Below, piece after piece: positions 35,212-44,105 of a stretch of 64,000 bases of DNA. The notes beneath the pieces were generated by a model. The model saw only the letters and a list, made by a program, of their open reading frames with translations. It ran no database searches and was not told the origin of the DNA. The position numbers were made by a program, and so were the translations under genes. Numbering within the stretch: the stretch's first letter is position 1; each line of letters starts with the position of its first letter. The DNA is from Desulfoglaeba alkanexedens ALDC (GTDB taxonomy: Bacteria > Desulfobacterota > Syntrophobacteria > Syntrophobacterales > DSM-9756): positions 1,288,501 through 1,352,500 of the forward strand of contig NZ_CP040098.1 of assembly GCF_005377625.1 (NCBI RefSeq). Direction: 5' to 3'.

Positions 35212-38200
35212 TGCGGCCTCTTCGCTTGCGCCTGAGCGCCTTCGGCCCCTACGCCGAAGAACAGATCCTCGATTTTGCATCCCTCCACGGCCGCCCCCTC
35301 TTTCTCATCCACGGGCCCACAGGGGCCGGAAAGACTGCCTTACTCGACGCCATCTGCTTCGCCCTTTACGGTGAAACTTCCGGCGGCGAAAGAGACGGGC
35401 GCGGGATGCGAAGCGACCACGCAGGTCTCGAGACGCCCACCGAGGTGTCCCTGGACTTTGCACTCGGAAGCGAACGCTACCGCGTCACCCGCCGCCCGGA
35501 ACAGGACCGCCCTCGGAGCAGGGGAACCGGGGTCACCCGGAGTCGCGCTGCGGCTGAACTGCGACGCCTTTCGGGCGCGGCATCCGAATCGGAAGGGATC
35601 GCCGTTGCGTCCCAGTGGCGCGGCGTGACCGAAGCCGTGGAAAACCTTCTCGGCTTTCGAAGCGACCAGTTCCGCCAGGTGGTGATGCTCCCCCAAGGTC
35701 AGTTCCGCCGGTTCCTTCTGGCCGATTCCCGGGAACGCCAGCATATTCTGGAAGTCCTCTTCCGCACGGAACGATACCGCCGCATCGAAGAAGCCCTCAA
35801 GGCCGCCGCCGGAACGGTCGAAGACTCTGTCCGGCGCCTCTCGGACAAGATCACCGTGCTGCTGCAACAGGCCGAAGCCGACTCGGCTGAATCGCTCCTG
35901 GAGAAGCGCCGGGGCCTATCCAAGGAGATCAACGACCTCGACGGCCGAATCCGGGGACTCCGAGAAGACGAATCCAAGGCCCGGCAGGTGCTGGAACAGG
36001 CTCGGCAAGCCCATCGAGCCTTCCAGGAACTTCACGAAGCGGAAGCCGCACTTTCCAAACTGACGTCTGAGCAACCTGCGATCAATGAGCTGGAAAACCA
36101 GCTGACCCGGGCCCGGAAAGCGGCGCTGCTTCGCCCGGTCTTCGAGAACAAGGAAAGCCGGCGCCGGGAATGGGAGGACGCCCAAAAGCGCGCAGCCGCA
36201 GCCCTCAAAGCCCTGGAAACGGCCGAATCACAATGGGTTCAGGCCGAGGAATCCTGGAAGCGGGAACGAAGCCGGGAAGAGGAACGGCAAAAACTTCGGG
36301 AAACCTTTTCGAGACTTCAGGGCATGGCCGACGAGGTGGCGCAGCTGGAAGATGCCCGGAACACCCTCGAGCGCTACCGCCGCCATGCCGCGGAATGCCA
36401 AAAGATGTGGGAGGCCGCCCAAAAGGACCTGGAAGACAACCGCGAAGCCATTCGAAGACATGCTTCCGAAGTGGAAAAACACCAGAAAGCGGCCGCCCTC
36501 TTCGAACTTCGGCAAGTAAACGTTAAGCGGTTCGAAGAACGCCACCTCCAGTCGCGACGCCTGGAATCCCTGCAAAAAGATCATGACGCCCTGCTGAAGG
36601 TCCTCGAAAGGGCCGAAAACGAACGATCCGACCTGGAGCGCAGGTTTTCGAAGGCTCGAGAGGCGTTGGAAATGATGGAACGGCGCTGGATCCAAGGGCA
36701 GGCGGCCTTTCTCGCGGCGGGGCTCGTTCCCGGAAAACCATGCCCGGTCTGCGGATCCGCAGAGCATCCAGCCCCGGCCCGAACGGATGAAACGCTTCCT
36801 TCTCAGGCCGCCCTGGATCGCGCGAGAAAGGACCTGAAGCGCTTGGAAGCTCAGTGTGAAACCGCGCGTACCGAAACGGAGCGCCTTCGCGAGCGCATGG
36901 GGGAACTTCGGGCCGCGCGGGACGCCGTGGCCGCCTTTTTCGAAGGGGAATCCGAAAGAAGCCCCGCGCAAATCGAGGCGCTCCTCGAAGACGCCCGAAG
37001 GGAACTCCAGCAAAGTCAAAGGGCCAGGGAATCCATGGCCCGCCTTTCCCAGGCCGCCGAAAAACTCGAACGCAAAGAACGAGAACTCACAGAAACACTG
37101 AGTACGAGGCACGAGGCATTTCTGGATGCGGTCGGGCGGTTCAAGGAGCAGGAAGGGATGATCCGGGAACGCGAACTTCGAATCCCCGAACACCACCGCA
37201 GACTCGACGCATTGAAAGACTCCCTCCGCAACACGGAACGTCAACTGCGCTCCCTGGAAGCAGCGCTTGAAGCGGCGCAAAAAGCCAAAGAAGACGCCTC
37301 CGGTGCCCTTTCCGCCCGTAAGGAAGGACTGGCCGCCGCCCGGGAAGAGGAAAAGGCGGCCAGCGAAAGGTTCGAGGCGGCCCGAAAGGCATTTTTAAGC
37401 CGCGTTGAGCAGTCGGGATTTCCCGATGAAGAAGCGTTTCTTTCCGCACACCTCGAAGAAAAGGCTATAGAGCAACTTTTCGAGAGGATTCAAGATCATA
37501 GCAGGCGATTGGAAGCGGCGCAGGATCGCGCAAACCGTGCGCGGAAAGCCGCCCCGAAAGAAGCCCCTCCAGATCTGGTCCCTTTGGAAAGAAACCTGGA
37601 GGGCCTCGTCGCCAGGATCGACGAAGCCATGGGGCTGCGCGGGATGCTCAACGCCCGAGCCCAACAGATGGACCATCAGATTCACGAACTGCATGGCGCC
37701 CAAAAAGAATACCAATCGGCGGAGGCGCGCTACCGCGTGATCGGCCGGATCAGCGAAGTGGCCGCCGGCCGGAATCCTCACGGCATCACCTTTCATCGAT
37801 TCGTCCTGGCCGCCCTCCTGGACGATGTGCTCACCGCGGCGTCTCAACGCCTCCGCGTCATGAGCCGCGGCCGGTTCGACCTGGTACGGGCCCGGCAGCG
37901 AGCCGATCAACGGACGGCCGCCGGTTTGGATCTACTCATCTTCGACGCTTACACGGGCACGCACCGCCCCGTGAACACACTCTCAGGCGGAGAAAGCTTC
38001 CTCGCATCCCTCGCCCTGGCCCTGGGTCTTGCGGACGTGGTTCAAGCCTATGCGGGAGGCGTTCGACTGGAAACCATTTTCGTGGACGAAGGCTTCGGGA
38101 GTCTCGATCCCGAATCTCTGGACCTGGCCTTCCAGACGCTTCTCGACCTCCATCTGGGCGGGCGCATGGTGGGCCTCATCTCCCATGTACCAGAGCTCAG

Positions 38201-38270
38201 AGAACGAATCGACGTCCGGATCGAAGTTCAGCCCGGCATCAAGGGGAGTCATGCAAAGGTCGTCGTTTGA
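35211..38270 (+). CDS. sbcC: Exonuclease SbcC (Rad50-like ATPase subunit)
   Basis: This 1019-residue SMC-like protein has Walker A HGPTGAGKTALLDAI near residue 35 and Q-loop VVMLPQGQFRRFLLA near 165. Long coiled coils flank a zinc hook CPVCGSAEHP near 512. The ABC signature TLSGGESFLASLALALGLA lies near 922 and Walker B ETIFVDEGFGSLD near 957. It drives SbcD nuclease action on hairpins and blocked ends and dimerises through the hook. ATG 35211 is preferred over the TTG three bases before. It is co-transcribed with sbcD. Confidence 0.96.
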   Translation: MRPLRLRLSAFGPYAEEQILDFASLHGRPLFLIHGPTGAGKTALLDAICFALYGETSGGERDGRGMRSDHAGLETPTEVSLDFALGSERYRVTRRPEQDRPRSRGTGVTRSRAAAELRRLSGAASESEGIAVASQWRGVTEAVENLLGFRSDQFRQVVMLPQGQFRRFLLADSRERQHILEVLFRTERYRRIEEALKAAAGTVEDSVRRLSDKITVLLQQAEADSAESLLEKRRGLSKEINDLDGRIRGLREDESKARQVLEQARQAHRAFQELHEAEAALSKLTSEQPAINELENQLTRARKAALLRPVFENKESRRREWEDAQKRAAAALKALETAESQWVQAEESWKRERSREEERQKLRETFSRLQGMADEVAQLEDARNTLERYRRHAAECQKMWEAAQKDLEDNREAIRRHASEVEKHQKAAALFELRQVNVKRFEERHLQSRRLESLQKDHDALLKVLERAENERSDLERRFSKAREALEMMERRWIQGQAAFLAAGLVPGKPCPVCGSAEHPAPARTDETLPSQAALDRARKDLKRLEAQCETARTETERLRERMGELRAARDAVAAFFEGESERSPAQIEALLEDARRELQQSQRARESMARLSQAAEKLERKERELTETLSTRHEAFLDAVGRFKEQEGMIRERELRIPEHHRRLDALKDSLRNTERQLRSLEAALEAAQKAKEDASGALSARKEGLAAAREEEKAASERFEAARKAFLSRVEQSGFPDEEAFLSAHLEEKAIEQLFERIQDHSRRLEAAQDRANRARKAAPKEAPPDLVPLERNLEGLVARIDEAMGLRGMLNARAQQMDHQIHELHGAQKEYQSAEARYRVIGRISEVAAGRNPHGITFHRFVLAALLDDVLTAASQRLRVMSRGRFDLVRARQRADQRTAAGLDLLIFDAYTGTHRPVNTLSGGESFLASLALALGLADVVQAYAGGVRLETIFVDEGFGSLDPESLDLAFQTLLDLHLGGRMVGLISHVPELRERIDVRIEVQPGIKGSHAKVVV

Positions 38271-38436
38271 CCGTCTCGGCGATGGGAAAAGGAACACCGG
38301 GGAAGATTCAGGCATGGAAATAAACCCGGCGTGAACGGCCGCACTGGAAGCGGTGAAACGCACCCGTTACGAAAACGCGGGGAAATCGGTGGCTGCGGCG
38401 CCGGCTCAGCCTTTGACGGCAGCGGTCCCCGACCTC

Positions 38437-38862
38437 TTACTGCAAGGGGATCCACCGGTATACCTGATCGTTCACGCAGGCATAGATCTCCTGGTCGGTA
38501 CCGTAGATATCCACGATGCAGCGATGATCGATGAGCTTCTCCAGGATGAAGGCGGTCAGATAGAGGCTCACGAAATGGGGCCGGGGAACCACGTCCCGCA
38601 CATTGGCCACCGCAAACTGGATTTCAAACTCGTCGGCGTTAAGCAGCGTTTCGAGGCAACGGTTGATCTGGGCTTCCAGTTCGTCTTTGCTGGTTGTTTC
38701 GACCAATCTCTTTTCGACCAGCTTGATGGCGATCCGGTTAGTCAGTTCGTCCAGGTGTTCCCGAAGCAGCTGTAAGGCCCGAGTTTTTTGTGCTTCCTTG
38801 GCTTGATCCAGCTTGGAGATGACCGACATCTCCTTTATGTTGGGTCGATATTCCCTGGCCAT
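38437..38862 (-). CDS. Conserved-looking hypothetical protein
   Basis: I recognise no family. The 141-residue soluble protein has an amphipathic helical first half (KLDQAKEAQKTRALQLLREH, then IAIKLVEKRLVETTSKDEL) and a mixed second half (FEIQFAVANVRDVVPRPHFV, ending DQVYRWIPLQ). Codon use and composition match real genes. The ATG follows GGGGAACCCT. It lies downstream of larB on the same strand after an 86-base gap, so it may share its transcript. No Cys pairs or membrane segments are present. Confidence 0.65.
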   Translation of the reverse strand: MAREYRPNIKEMSVISKLDQAKEAQKTRALQLLREHLDELTNRIAIKLVEKRLVETTSKDELEAQINRCLETLLNADEFEIQFAVANVRDVVPRPHFVSLYLTAFILEKLIDHRCIVDIYGTDQEIYACVNDQVYRWIPLQ

Positions 38863-38948
38863 AGGGTTCCCCTTTGTCCTTTTTTTTTCGATTTTCAGCC
38901 GAAGCAGCGCAGTCGACTTCAGGGTTTTCGCCTGCGCCCGGCCGCTGT

Positions 38949-39707
38949 TCAGCTTTCCGCTATCATGGCCGCCAGGTAACCCGCTCCAAAACCATTGTCA
39001 ATATTTACTACGGCCACCCCCGGGGCACAACTGTTCAGCATGCCGAGAAGCGCCGACAAACCGCCGAACGACGCCCCATAGCCCACACTGGTCGGCACCG
39101 CGATCACGGGTCGAGCGACAAGCCCGGCCACTACGCTGGGAAGCGCTCCTTCCATTCCGGCCACTACCACGTAAACCGCCCCGTTTTGCAATTCGTCCCA
39201 CAGGTGGAGGAGCCGGTGAAGTCCAGCCACGCCCACATCGTAGAACCTCTGCACCTGGGATCCCATAAGTTGTGCGGTGAGGGCCGCTTCTTCGGCGACG
39301 TGAATGTCGGAAGATCCCGCACAAAGCACCTGGACGATGCCCCGGGGCGATTCATTCGAGTCTTCCAAGGGCCGGGGCTTCGGCTGGAAGAAAAGAGCCC
39401 TCGCCGAGGCCTCGTAGGTCAGCCCGGCATGCCATTCGATCACCTTTCGAGCCTTTTGTGGATCCACGCGGGTCACCAGGACCGGGTCGTCCCACGGGAG
39501 CATGGCTTCCAGAATCCGAGCAATCTGTTCGGCCGATTTGCCTTCTCCGAAGACGACTTCCGGAAAACCGCGGCGCAGGTGCCGGTGGTGATCGATCCGT
39601 GCAAAGGAGAGATCTTCATAGGGGAGCTTCTTCAAGAACCGCAGCACGTCTTCCAGAGTCCGATCCCCCGCGCGATAAGACTCAAGAAGTATTTTCAGTT
39701 TTTCCAT
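38949..39707 (-). CDS. larB: Nickel pincer cofactor biosynthesis protein LarB
   Basis: A 252-residue protein with an N-terminal helical part and a C-terminal AIR carboxylase-like (PurE-type) domain. Motifs include LRFLKKLPYEDLSFARIDHH, PEVVFGEGKSAEQIARIL, VLCAGSSDIHVAEEAALTA and AVPTSVGYGASFGGLSALLG. LarB carboxylates and hydrolyses nicotinic acid adenine dinucleotide, the first committed step to the nickel-pincer nucleotide. The waaA stop lies 6 bases upstream, so larB is probably translated from the same message. larC is elsewhere in the window; a LarA-type user enzyme is not seen. Confidence 0.93.
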   Translation of the reverse strand: MEKLKILLESYRAGDRTLEDVLRFLKKLPYEDLSFARIDHHRHLRRGFPEVVFGEGKSAEQIARILEAMLPWDDPVLVTRVDPQKARKVIEWHAGLTYEASARALFFQPKPRPLEDSNESPRGIVQVLCAGSSDIHVAEEAALTAQLMGSQVQRFYDVGVAGLHRLLHLWDELQNGAVYVVVAGMEGALPSVVAGLVARPVIAVPTSVGYGASFGGLSALLGMLNSCAPGVAVVNIDNGFGAGYLAAMIAES

Positions 39708-39713
39708 AAGCCT

Positions 39714-40967
39714 TCAGCCTGCCGCCCTTCGTTTCAGCACCTCGAGGATCAGCGCCGCTTGAGCCTCCGCCACCCCGGCCAGTTTTCCGACCGCCGCCCG
39801 GGCTCCTGCACCCTTAGCCTGCAGCGCATCGGGATGATCCAGAAAATGCATCCATCGTGCCTCAAGTTCGCCGGCGTCTGATACCTGGATCCCCGCGCCG
39901 TGGGCCGCCAGCACCTGGTGTTCGGTTTGAACTTTTTCCACGTGAGGGCCGTAGAAAACGGGCTTTCCCCAGGCGGCGGGTTCCACGATGTTGTGCCCCC
40001 CCACCGGCTCCAACGTCCCCCCGCAAAAGATGAGGTCTCCGAAGGCATAGAGATTCAGGAGCACCCCGATGCGGTCCACCAGGACGACCGGAGCTTCGCG
40101 GCGACTCCCTGCGGCTTCCAGATCGGAAAGCTTATGAAACCGTTGCCTCCGATCGGAAAGCCACTTGGCCATGCGAGGAACGTTTTCCAGGTGACGGGGA
40201 ACGAACACCCCCACCAAGTCCGGCCGAAGAGCGCGCATTCTTGCAAAGATCTCCAGCAGGACCAGGCACTCGGAACCCCTCAGACTGCCTCCCACGACAA
40301 CCGGAGAGCCGTCGGGGATACGCAGCAATCGTCTCCATTTTTCCAGGTCCGCCGCTCGAGTCCTGTAAAGCAACGCATCGTACTTGGCGCTTCCCAACAC
40401 CTGGACCCGTTCGGGGGGCGCTCCCGCCGCCACAGCGTGTTCCCGGTCTTCGTCGGTCTTCATGGCGAGGACCGACAGTTGTCGAAAGATCGGGCGGAAA
40501 AGGACACCCAATGATCGATAGTTCCGGGCCGATCGGCGGGAAATCCGACCGTTCAACAGAAGGCTCGGTATGCTGCGGCGCCGAAGCACCCCGAAAAGAA
40601 TCGGCCAGAATTCACTTTCGAACACCACGTAGACATCGGGGGAGACCCAGTCCAGCGCCCGCTTCACCACCCAAGGTAGATCGAGGGGAGCGGGAATCAC
40701 GGTGGCCGCACGGCCGAGGCCCGCCGCCGCGAAACGAAAACCCTGAGGTGTCCCCACGGAAAGAAACAGACGGGCGTCGGGGTTCTTTTCTTTCACGGCC
40801 AGGAGCGGCGCCATGGCCCCCGTCACTTCCCCCACCGAAGCCGCGTGAAACCAGATTCTCGGGCAACCGGTCCCCGGAGTCCGTTCCAGATAGCGCCCCC
40901 ATCTTCCCCGCCGGAATCGGCCGTCCATCGATGCCGTACGACTCAAACCTTGCTCTCCTTCCGCCAT
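39714..40967 (-). CDS. waaA: 3-deoxy-D-manno-octulosonic acid (KDO) transferase
   Basis: This 417-residue GT-B enzyme has WFHAASVGEVTGAMAPLL near residue 40 (the catalytic Glu region), ESEFWPILFGVLRRRSIP, LLNGRISRRS and the C-terminal FCGGTLEPVGGHNIVEPAAW. It adds KDO to lipid IVA at the inner membrane, so the cell makes LPS. The usual N-terminal membrane anchor is absent: the frame is closed by a stop just before this ATG, and the protein begins with a charged stretch. The 5' end therefore may have been altered by the rearrangement that left the adjacent asnS fragment. Confidence 0.9.
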   Translation of the reverse strand: MAEGEQGLSRTASMDGRFRRGRWGRYLERTPGTGCPRIWFHAASVGEVTGAMAPLLAVKEKNPDARLFLSVGTPQGFRFAAAGLGRAATVIPAPLDLPWVVKRALDWVSPDVYVVFESEFWPILFGVLRRRSIPSLLLNGRISRRSARNYRSLGVLFRPIFRQLSVLAMKTDEDREHAVAAGAPPERVQVLGSAKYDALLYRTRAADLEKWRRLLRIPDGSPVVVGGSLRGSECLVLLEIFARMRALRPDLVGVFVPRHLENVPRMAKWLSDRRQRFHKLSDLEAAGSRREAPVVLVDRIGVLLNLYAFGDLIFCGGTLEPVGGHNIVEPAAWGKPVFYGPHVEKVQTEHQVLAAHGAGIQVSDAGELEARWMHFLDHPDALQAKGAGARAAVGKLAGVAEAQAALILEVLKRRAAG

Positions 40968-41045
40968 CTATCTTATCATCAATCCTGCCCGCAGGATGCG
41001 GCAAAAACCTGCAAAGCCCCGACAGTTCAAAGGAGAACGCCCTTC

Positions 41046-41339
41046 ATGAAACGGGGAATCCGAATCGCTGAACTCTTTCGGCGCGAAAAGGAATTTATCG
41101 ACTGCGAGATCATCGTTCAGGGCTGGGTGCGCATCAGGCGGGATTCCAATGCAGGGATCAGTTTTATCGAAATGAACGACGGCTCCTGCCTCAGGAACCT
41201 TCAGATCGTCGCCGAACACGGAAACGCGGGACTTGCAGCGACCTTGGAACGTCTGGGCGGCGGACTTTTGAGGCGGTCTCGGTCTGACCGAACCGCTGGG
41301 AACCCCCCGCCGTCGTCTCCGGCCGGCGGAGCATCATGA
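41046..41339 (+). pseudogene. asnS: N-terminal fragment of asparagine-tRNA ligase
   Basis: The frame begins with a good start (AAAGGAGA upstream) and reads as the OB-fold anticodon-binding domain of AsnRS: RIAELFRREKEFIDCEIIVQ, then GWVRIRRDSNAGISFIEMND and GSCLRNLQIVAEHGN. After about residue 65 similarity ends and the frame runs into low-complexity Arg/Ser/Pro to a stop. Full AsnRS is about 430-460 residues and its catalytic domain is absent, so this is a truncated relic between divergent waaA and convergent hypC. Confidence 0.75.
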
Positions 41340-41368
41340 ACCGCGACGATCCGCCGGGACAGCGGTTC
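41338..41368. terminator. Hairpin at the 3' end of the hydrogenase gene cluster
   Basis: GAACCGC (41338-41344) pairs with GCGGTTC (41362-41368) across a 17-base loop, overlapping the hypC stop. There is no U-run on the minus strand. It may separate the convergent hydrogenase transcript and the asnS relic. Confidence 0.3.
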
Positions 41369-41609
41369 AGGATGACGGTGTTTCTTCGTCGATGTAAGAG
41401 GCCAGTTCTCGAAGCAGGCGCAGCGATTCCCGGGCTTCTTCGGGATCAATCTTGTGCAGGGCAAAACCGGCATGCACGATCACGTAGTCGCCAACCACAG
41501 CTTCTTCGGGAAGGAGCGTCAGCGACGTTCTACGAACGGCTTCACCCACACGGACGGTCGCCATGTCGCCGTCGACCTGGACGATTTCCGCTGGAATGGC
41601 TAGACACAT
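41367..41609 (-). CDS. hypC: HypC/HybG/HupF family hydrogenase maturation chaperone
   Basis: An 80-residue HypC-type chaperone. The start is set at 41609 because the family requires Met-Cys at the N-terminus (MCLAIPAEIVQVDG); the Cys binds the Fe(CN)2CO unit handed to the large subunit. The following GDYVIVHAGFALHKIDPEEA segment is typical. It lies 202 bases downstream of the maturation protease gene and closes the hydrogenase cluster. Other hyp genes (A, B, D, E, F) are not in the window. Confidence 0.92.
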   Translation of the reverse strand: MCLAIPAEIVQVDGDMATVRVGEAVRRTSLTLLPEEAVVGDYVIVHAGFALHKIDPEEARESLRLLRELASYIDEETPSS

Positions 41610-41811
41610 TGTTCCCGTACCCTCTCTGAACAAACGCTCAACCGGGCTTCGACGCGCTCTTTTGCCGGCTCAAGGCCGGAATATCCCCGGTGAGACCACT
41701 CGTATGTTAATCCCACGGCCCCGCCGGGTAAACCCCCTGGGGGGGGACGTTGGACGAACAGGTTTTATTCAAGAGATCTCAAAACCAGGTCCCGGTAATC
41801 GCGCCGGCCTT

Positions 41812-42312
41812 TTATTCCCGCCTTTTCCAGCGCCCCCCCGCCTTTTCGATCTCATCGAGAACGCATCGAATCAGTTCCGGAACCTTCGAGGCGACCGCAC
41901 CCGTCAGTTCAGTCCCCCATGAAGAAATGTCTCCCGGCTCGACTCCCACCACCACGACCGCCGGACGTTTTCCCAGAATCTCCGCATAGGCGAGCGTTTC
42001 CAAAAGATCCAGCTGATGGATCGAGTTCTTGAAGGCCACCCGCCGATTCAACTCCTCTACGTTCAGCCGATAGACCGTCCCGGGCGGCCGGCCGTTCTGC
42101 ACAGCATCTACAACAATCACGTATTGAGCCTCGCAGATAGGATCCAACAGCCGAAGTCCCAAAGTTCCCCCATCCAGCAACTCTACGCCGTCGGAAAATT
42201 CATACCCCTCGGACAACGCCTCGATCACGCGGACACCCACCCCTTCGTCGCGGAGCAGGATGTTTCCCACACCGAGCACCAAAACCTTTCGCTGGCGGTC
42301 CACCGGTTTCAT
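41812..42312 (-). CDS. Hydrogenase maturation endopeptidase (HyaD/HybD family)
   Basis: This 166-residue protein has the HybD pattern: VLVLGVGNILLRDEGVGVRV at the start (Glu of the nickel-recognition site), VIVVDAVQNGRPPGTVYRL (Asp site) and IHQLDLLETLAYAEILG (the His ligand region). These residues sense Ni in the large subunit precursor before cutting off its C-terminal peptide. Its gene lies 75 bases after the large-subunit gene, as expected for a dedicated protease. Confidence 0.93.
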   Translation of the reverse strand: MKPVDRQRKVLVLGVGNILLRDEGVGVRVIEALSEGYEFSDGVELLDGGTLGLRLLDPICEAQYVIVVDAVQNGRPPGTVYRLNVEELNRRVAFKNSIHQLDLLETLAYAEILGKRPAVVVVGVEPGDISSWGTELTGAVASKVPELIRCVLDEIEKAGGRWKRRE

Positions 42313-42387
42313 TGATTCCCCTTCGAAAAAAGAACCTGACCGATAACGGCCAGGTTCTCCAGATCTTCCCGCTTGCCGACGGCCGAA

Positions 42388-44028
42388 TCATGCAACTTTG
42401 AATTTGTAGACTTCGTTGGTTCGGGGATCGATCACGTGTACCGCGCAGGCGATGCAGGGATCGAACGAATGCACGGTCCGGAGGATTTCCACCGGCCGCT
42501 TCGGGTCGGCGATCGGGGTACCGATGAGCGCCTCTTCCACAGGGCCCGGCTTTCCGGCCGCGCATCGCGGGCCAAGGTTCCACGTGGACGGCACCACCAT
42601 CTGGTAGTTTGCGATTTTCTGGCCCTTGATTTCGATCCAATGGCCCAACGCTCCCCGAGGCACATCGTTCAAGCCCATGCCGGCGGCTTCCTGAGGCATT
42701 TCATAAGACGCGAAGGTCCGGTTTTCTCCACGCTTGATGTTTTCCACCAGTTCCATGATCCAGCCTTCCATGGCATCGGCGATGATCTTTGTTTCAATGG
42801 CACGGCCAGCGGTGCGGCCCAACGTGCTGAAGAGCGCTTCGGCGGGAACGTCCAGCTGCTTGAGGGCGTCGTCCACCAACTTGCGGGTGGGTTCATGACC
42901 CCTGCCGTAGGCCACCAACACCCGGGCCAACGGTCCCACTTCCATGGCTTCGTCCATGTACCGGGGGGCCTTTGTCCAGCTGTATTCCTTCGCCGTGTCC
43001 AGCTTGGACGGCGCCGGCTTCGTTTCACCTACAGACGGATGCAGCGCTTTGTCGCCCTCGTACCAGCTGTACTTGACGTGTTCGACGATTTTGTCCACAT
43101 CCACGGCATCCACCTTGCCCAGCTGCCGCTTGAAGATGGCCCCGCGCGGCAAGAAAAGGCTTTCAGGTTCCTTTTCGCCTTGAGGAAACTCACCGTAGGC
43201 AAGGAAATTGCTGGTGCCGCCGATGGCCCCCCAGTCCTTGTAAAAGCCGGCGACCGCCAAAACGTCCGGAAGGTACACGTTGTCGATGAAGTCCTTGGTC
43301 TCCTTCCAGAGATAAAGGAATTCCGAAATGCGATCCGGGTTGAGATCCGCCACACAAGAAACCCCGCCCACCACCAGGCTTTGGAGGTGAGGGTTCTTTG
43401 CACCGAACACCGCGTGCATCCGCGCCGTTCGAGCCTGCTGACGTAAGGCTTCCAGGTAATGGGCCGTGGCGATGAGGTTCACTTCCGGCGGAAGCTTGTA
43501 GGCGGGATGCCCCCAATAGCCGTTGGTAAAAAGACCCAGCTGACCGCTATCCACGAATTTCTGGAGCCGCTGCTGGACGGCCTTGAAGTCGCTCGGCCCA
43601 CTCTTTCCGGCCGGGGAAACCTGGTTGGCGATTTGCGAGGCCTTGACGGGGTCCGCCTGAAGAGCGCTCACCACATCCACCCAGTCCAGGGCGTGGAGGT
43701 GATAGAAATGAACCAAGTGGTCGTGGAGAATCTGCACGCCCATGAGCAAGTTCCGGATGAGACGGGCGTTGGGCGGAGCCGTCACCCCCACGGCGTCCTC
43801 CACACACCGAATGGAAGCCAACCCATGAACGTAGGTGCAAACGCCGCACGCACGCTGCGTAAAAAGCCAGGCATCACGGGGATCGCGCCCCTTGAGGATG
43901 ATTTCCAATCCGCGAAAAAGCGTGGAACTGCTCCACGCGTTGGTGACCTTTCCATTGGCCACTTCCACTTCTATTCTCAAATGGCCCTCGATCCGCGTGA
44001 TCGGGTCCACGACAATTCGCTGTGCCAT
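42388..44028 (-). CDS. [NiFe] hydrogenase large subunit
   Basis: This 546-residue catalytic subunit carries both nickel-binding motifs: QRACGVCTYVHG near residue 60 and DPCIACAVH near 525, followed by a 15-residue C-terminal peptide that the maturation protease removes after the His. The downstream ligand is Cys, not selenocysteine. It pairs with the Tat-exported small subunit upstream, so the active site should face the periplasm. Size and motifs fit group 1 uptake-type enzymes of sulfate reducers, consuming or producing H2 with c-type cytochromes as partners. No cytochrome b gene follows. Confidence 0.95.
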   Translation of the reverse strand: MAQRIVVDPITRIEGHLRIEVEVANGKVTNAWSSSTLFRGLEIILKGRDPRDAWLFTQRACGVCTYVHGLASIRCVEDAVGVTAPPNARLIRNLLMGVQILHDHLVHFYHLHALDWVDVVSALQADPVKASQIANQVSPAGKSGPSDFKAVQQRLQKFVDSGQLGLFTNGYWGHPAYKLPPEVNLIATAHYLEALRQQARTARMHAVFGAKNPHLQSLVVGGVSCVADLNPDRISEFLYLWKETKDFIDNVYLPDVLAVAGFYKDWGAIGGTSNFLAYGEFPQGEKEPESLFLPRGAIFKRQLGKVDAVDVDKIVEHVKYSWYEGDKALHPSVGETKPAPSKLDTAKEYSWTKAPRYMDEAMEVGPLARVLVAYGRGHEPTRKLVDDALKQLDVPAEALFSTLGRTAGRAIETKIIADAMEGWIMELVENIKRGENRTFASYEMPQEAAGMGLNDVPRGALGHWIEIKGQKIANYQMVVPSTWNLGPRCAAGKPGPVEEALIGTPIADPKRPVEILRTVHSFDPCIACAVHVIDPRTNEVYKFKVA

Positions 44029-44105
44029 GGTTCCTCACTCCTGCATTCGGGGAAAACGATTCCGCCCCACTGCGCGCAGGGCCCTTTCAGTCACCAAGGA
44101 CTTCC

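Noticed and set aside
42388..42450. Selenocysteine in the hydrogenase large subunit
   Set aside because: The C-terminal motif reads DPCIACAVH with Cys codons; the TGA at the end is the true stop after the 15-residue processing peptide.
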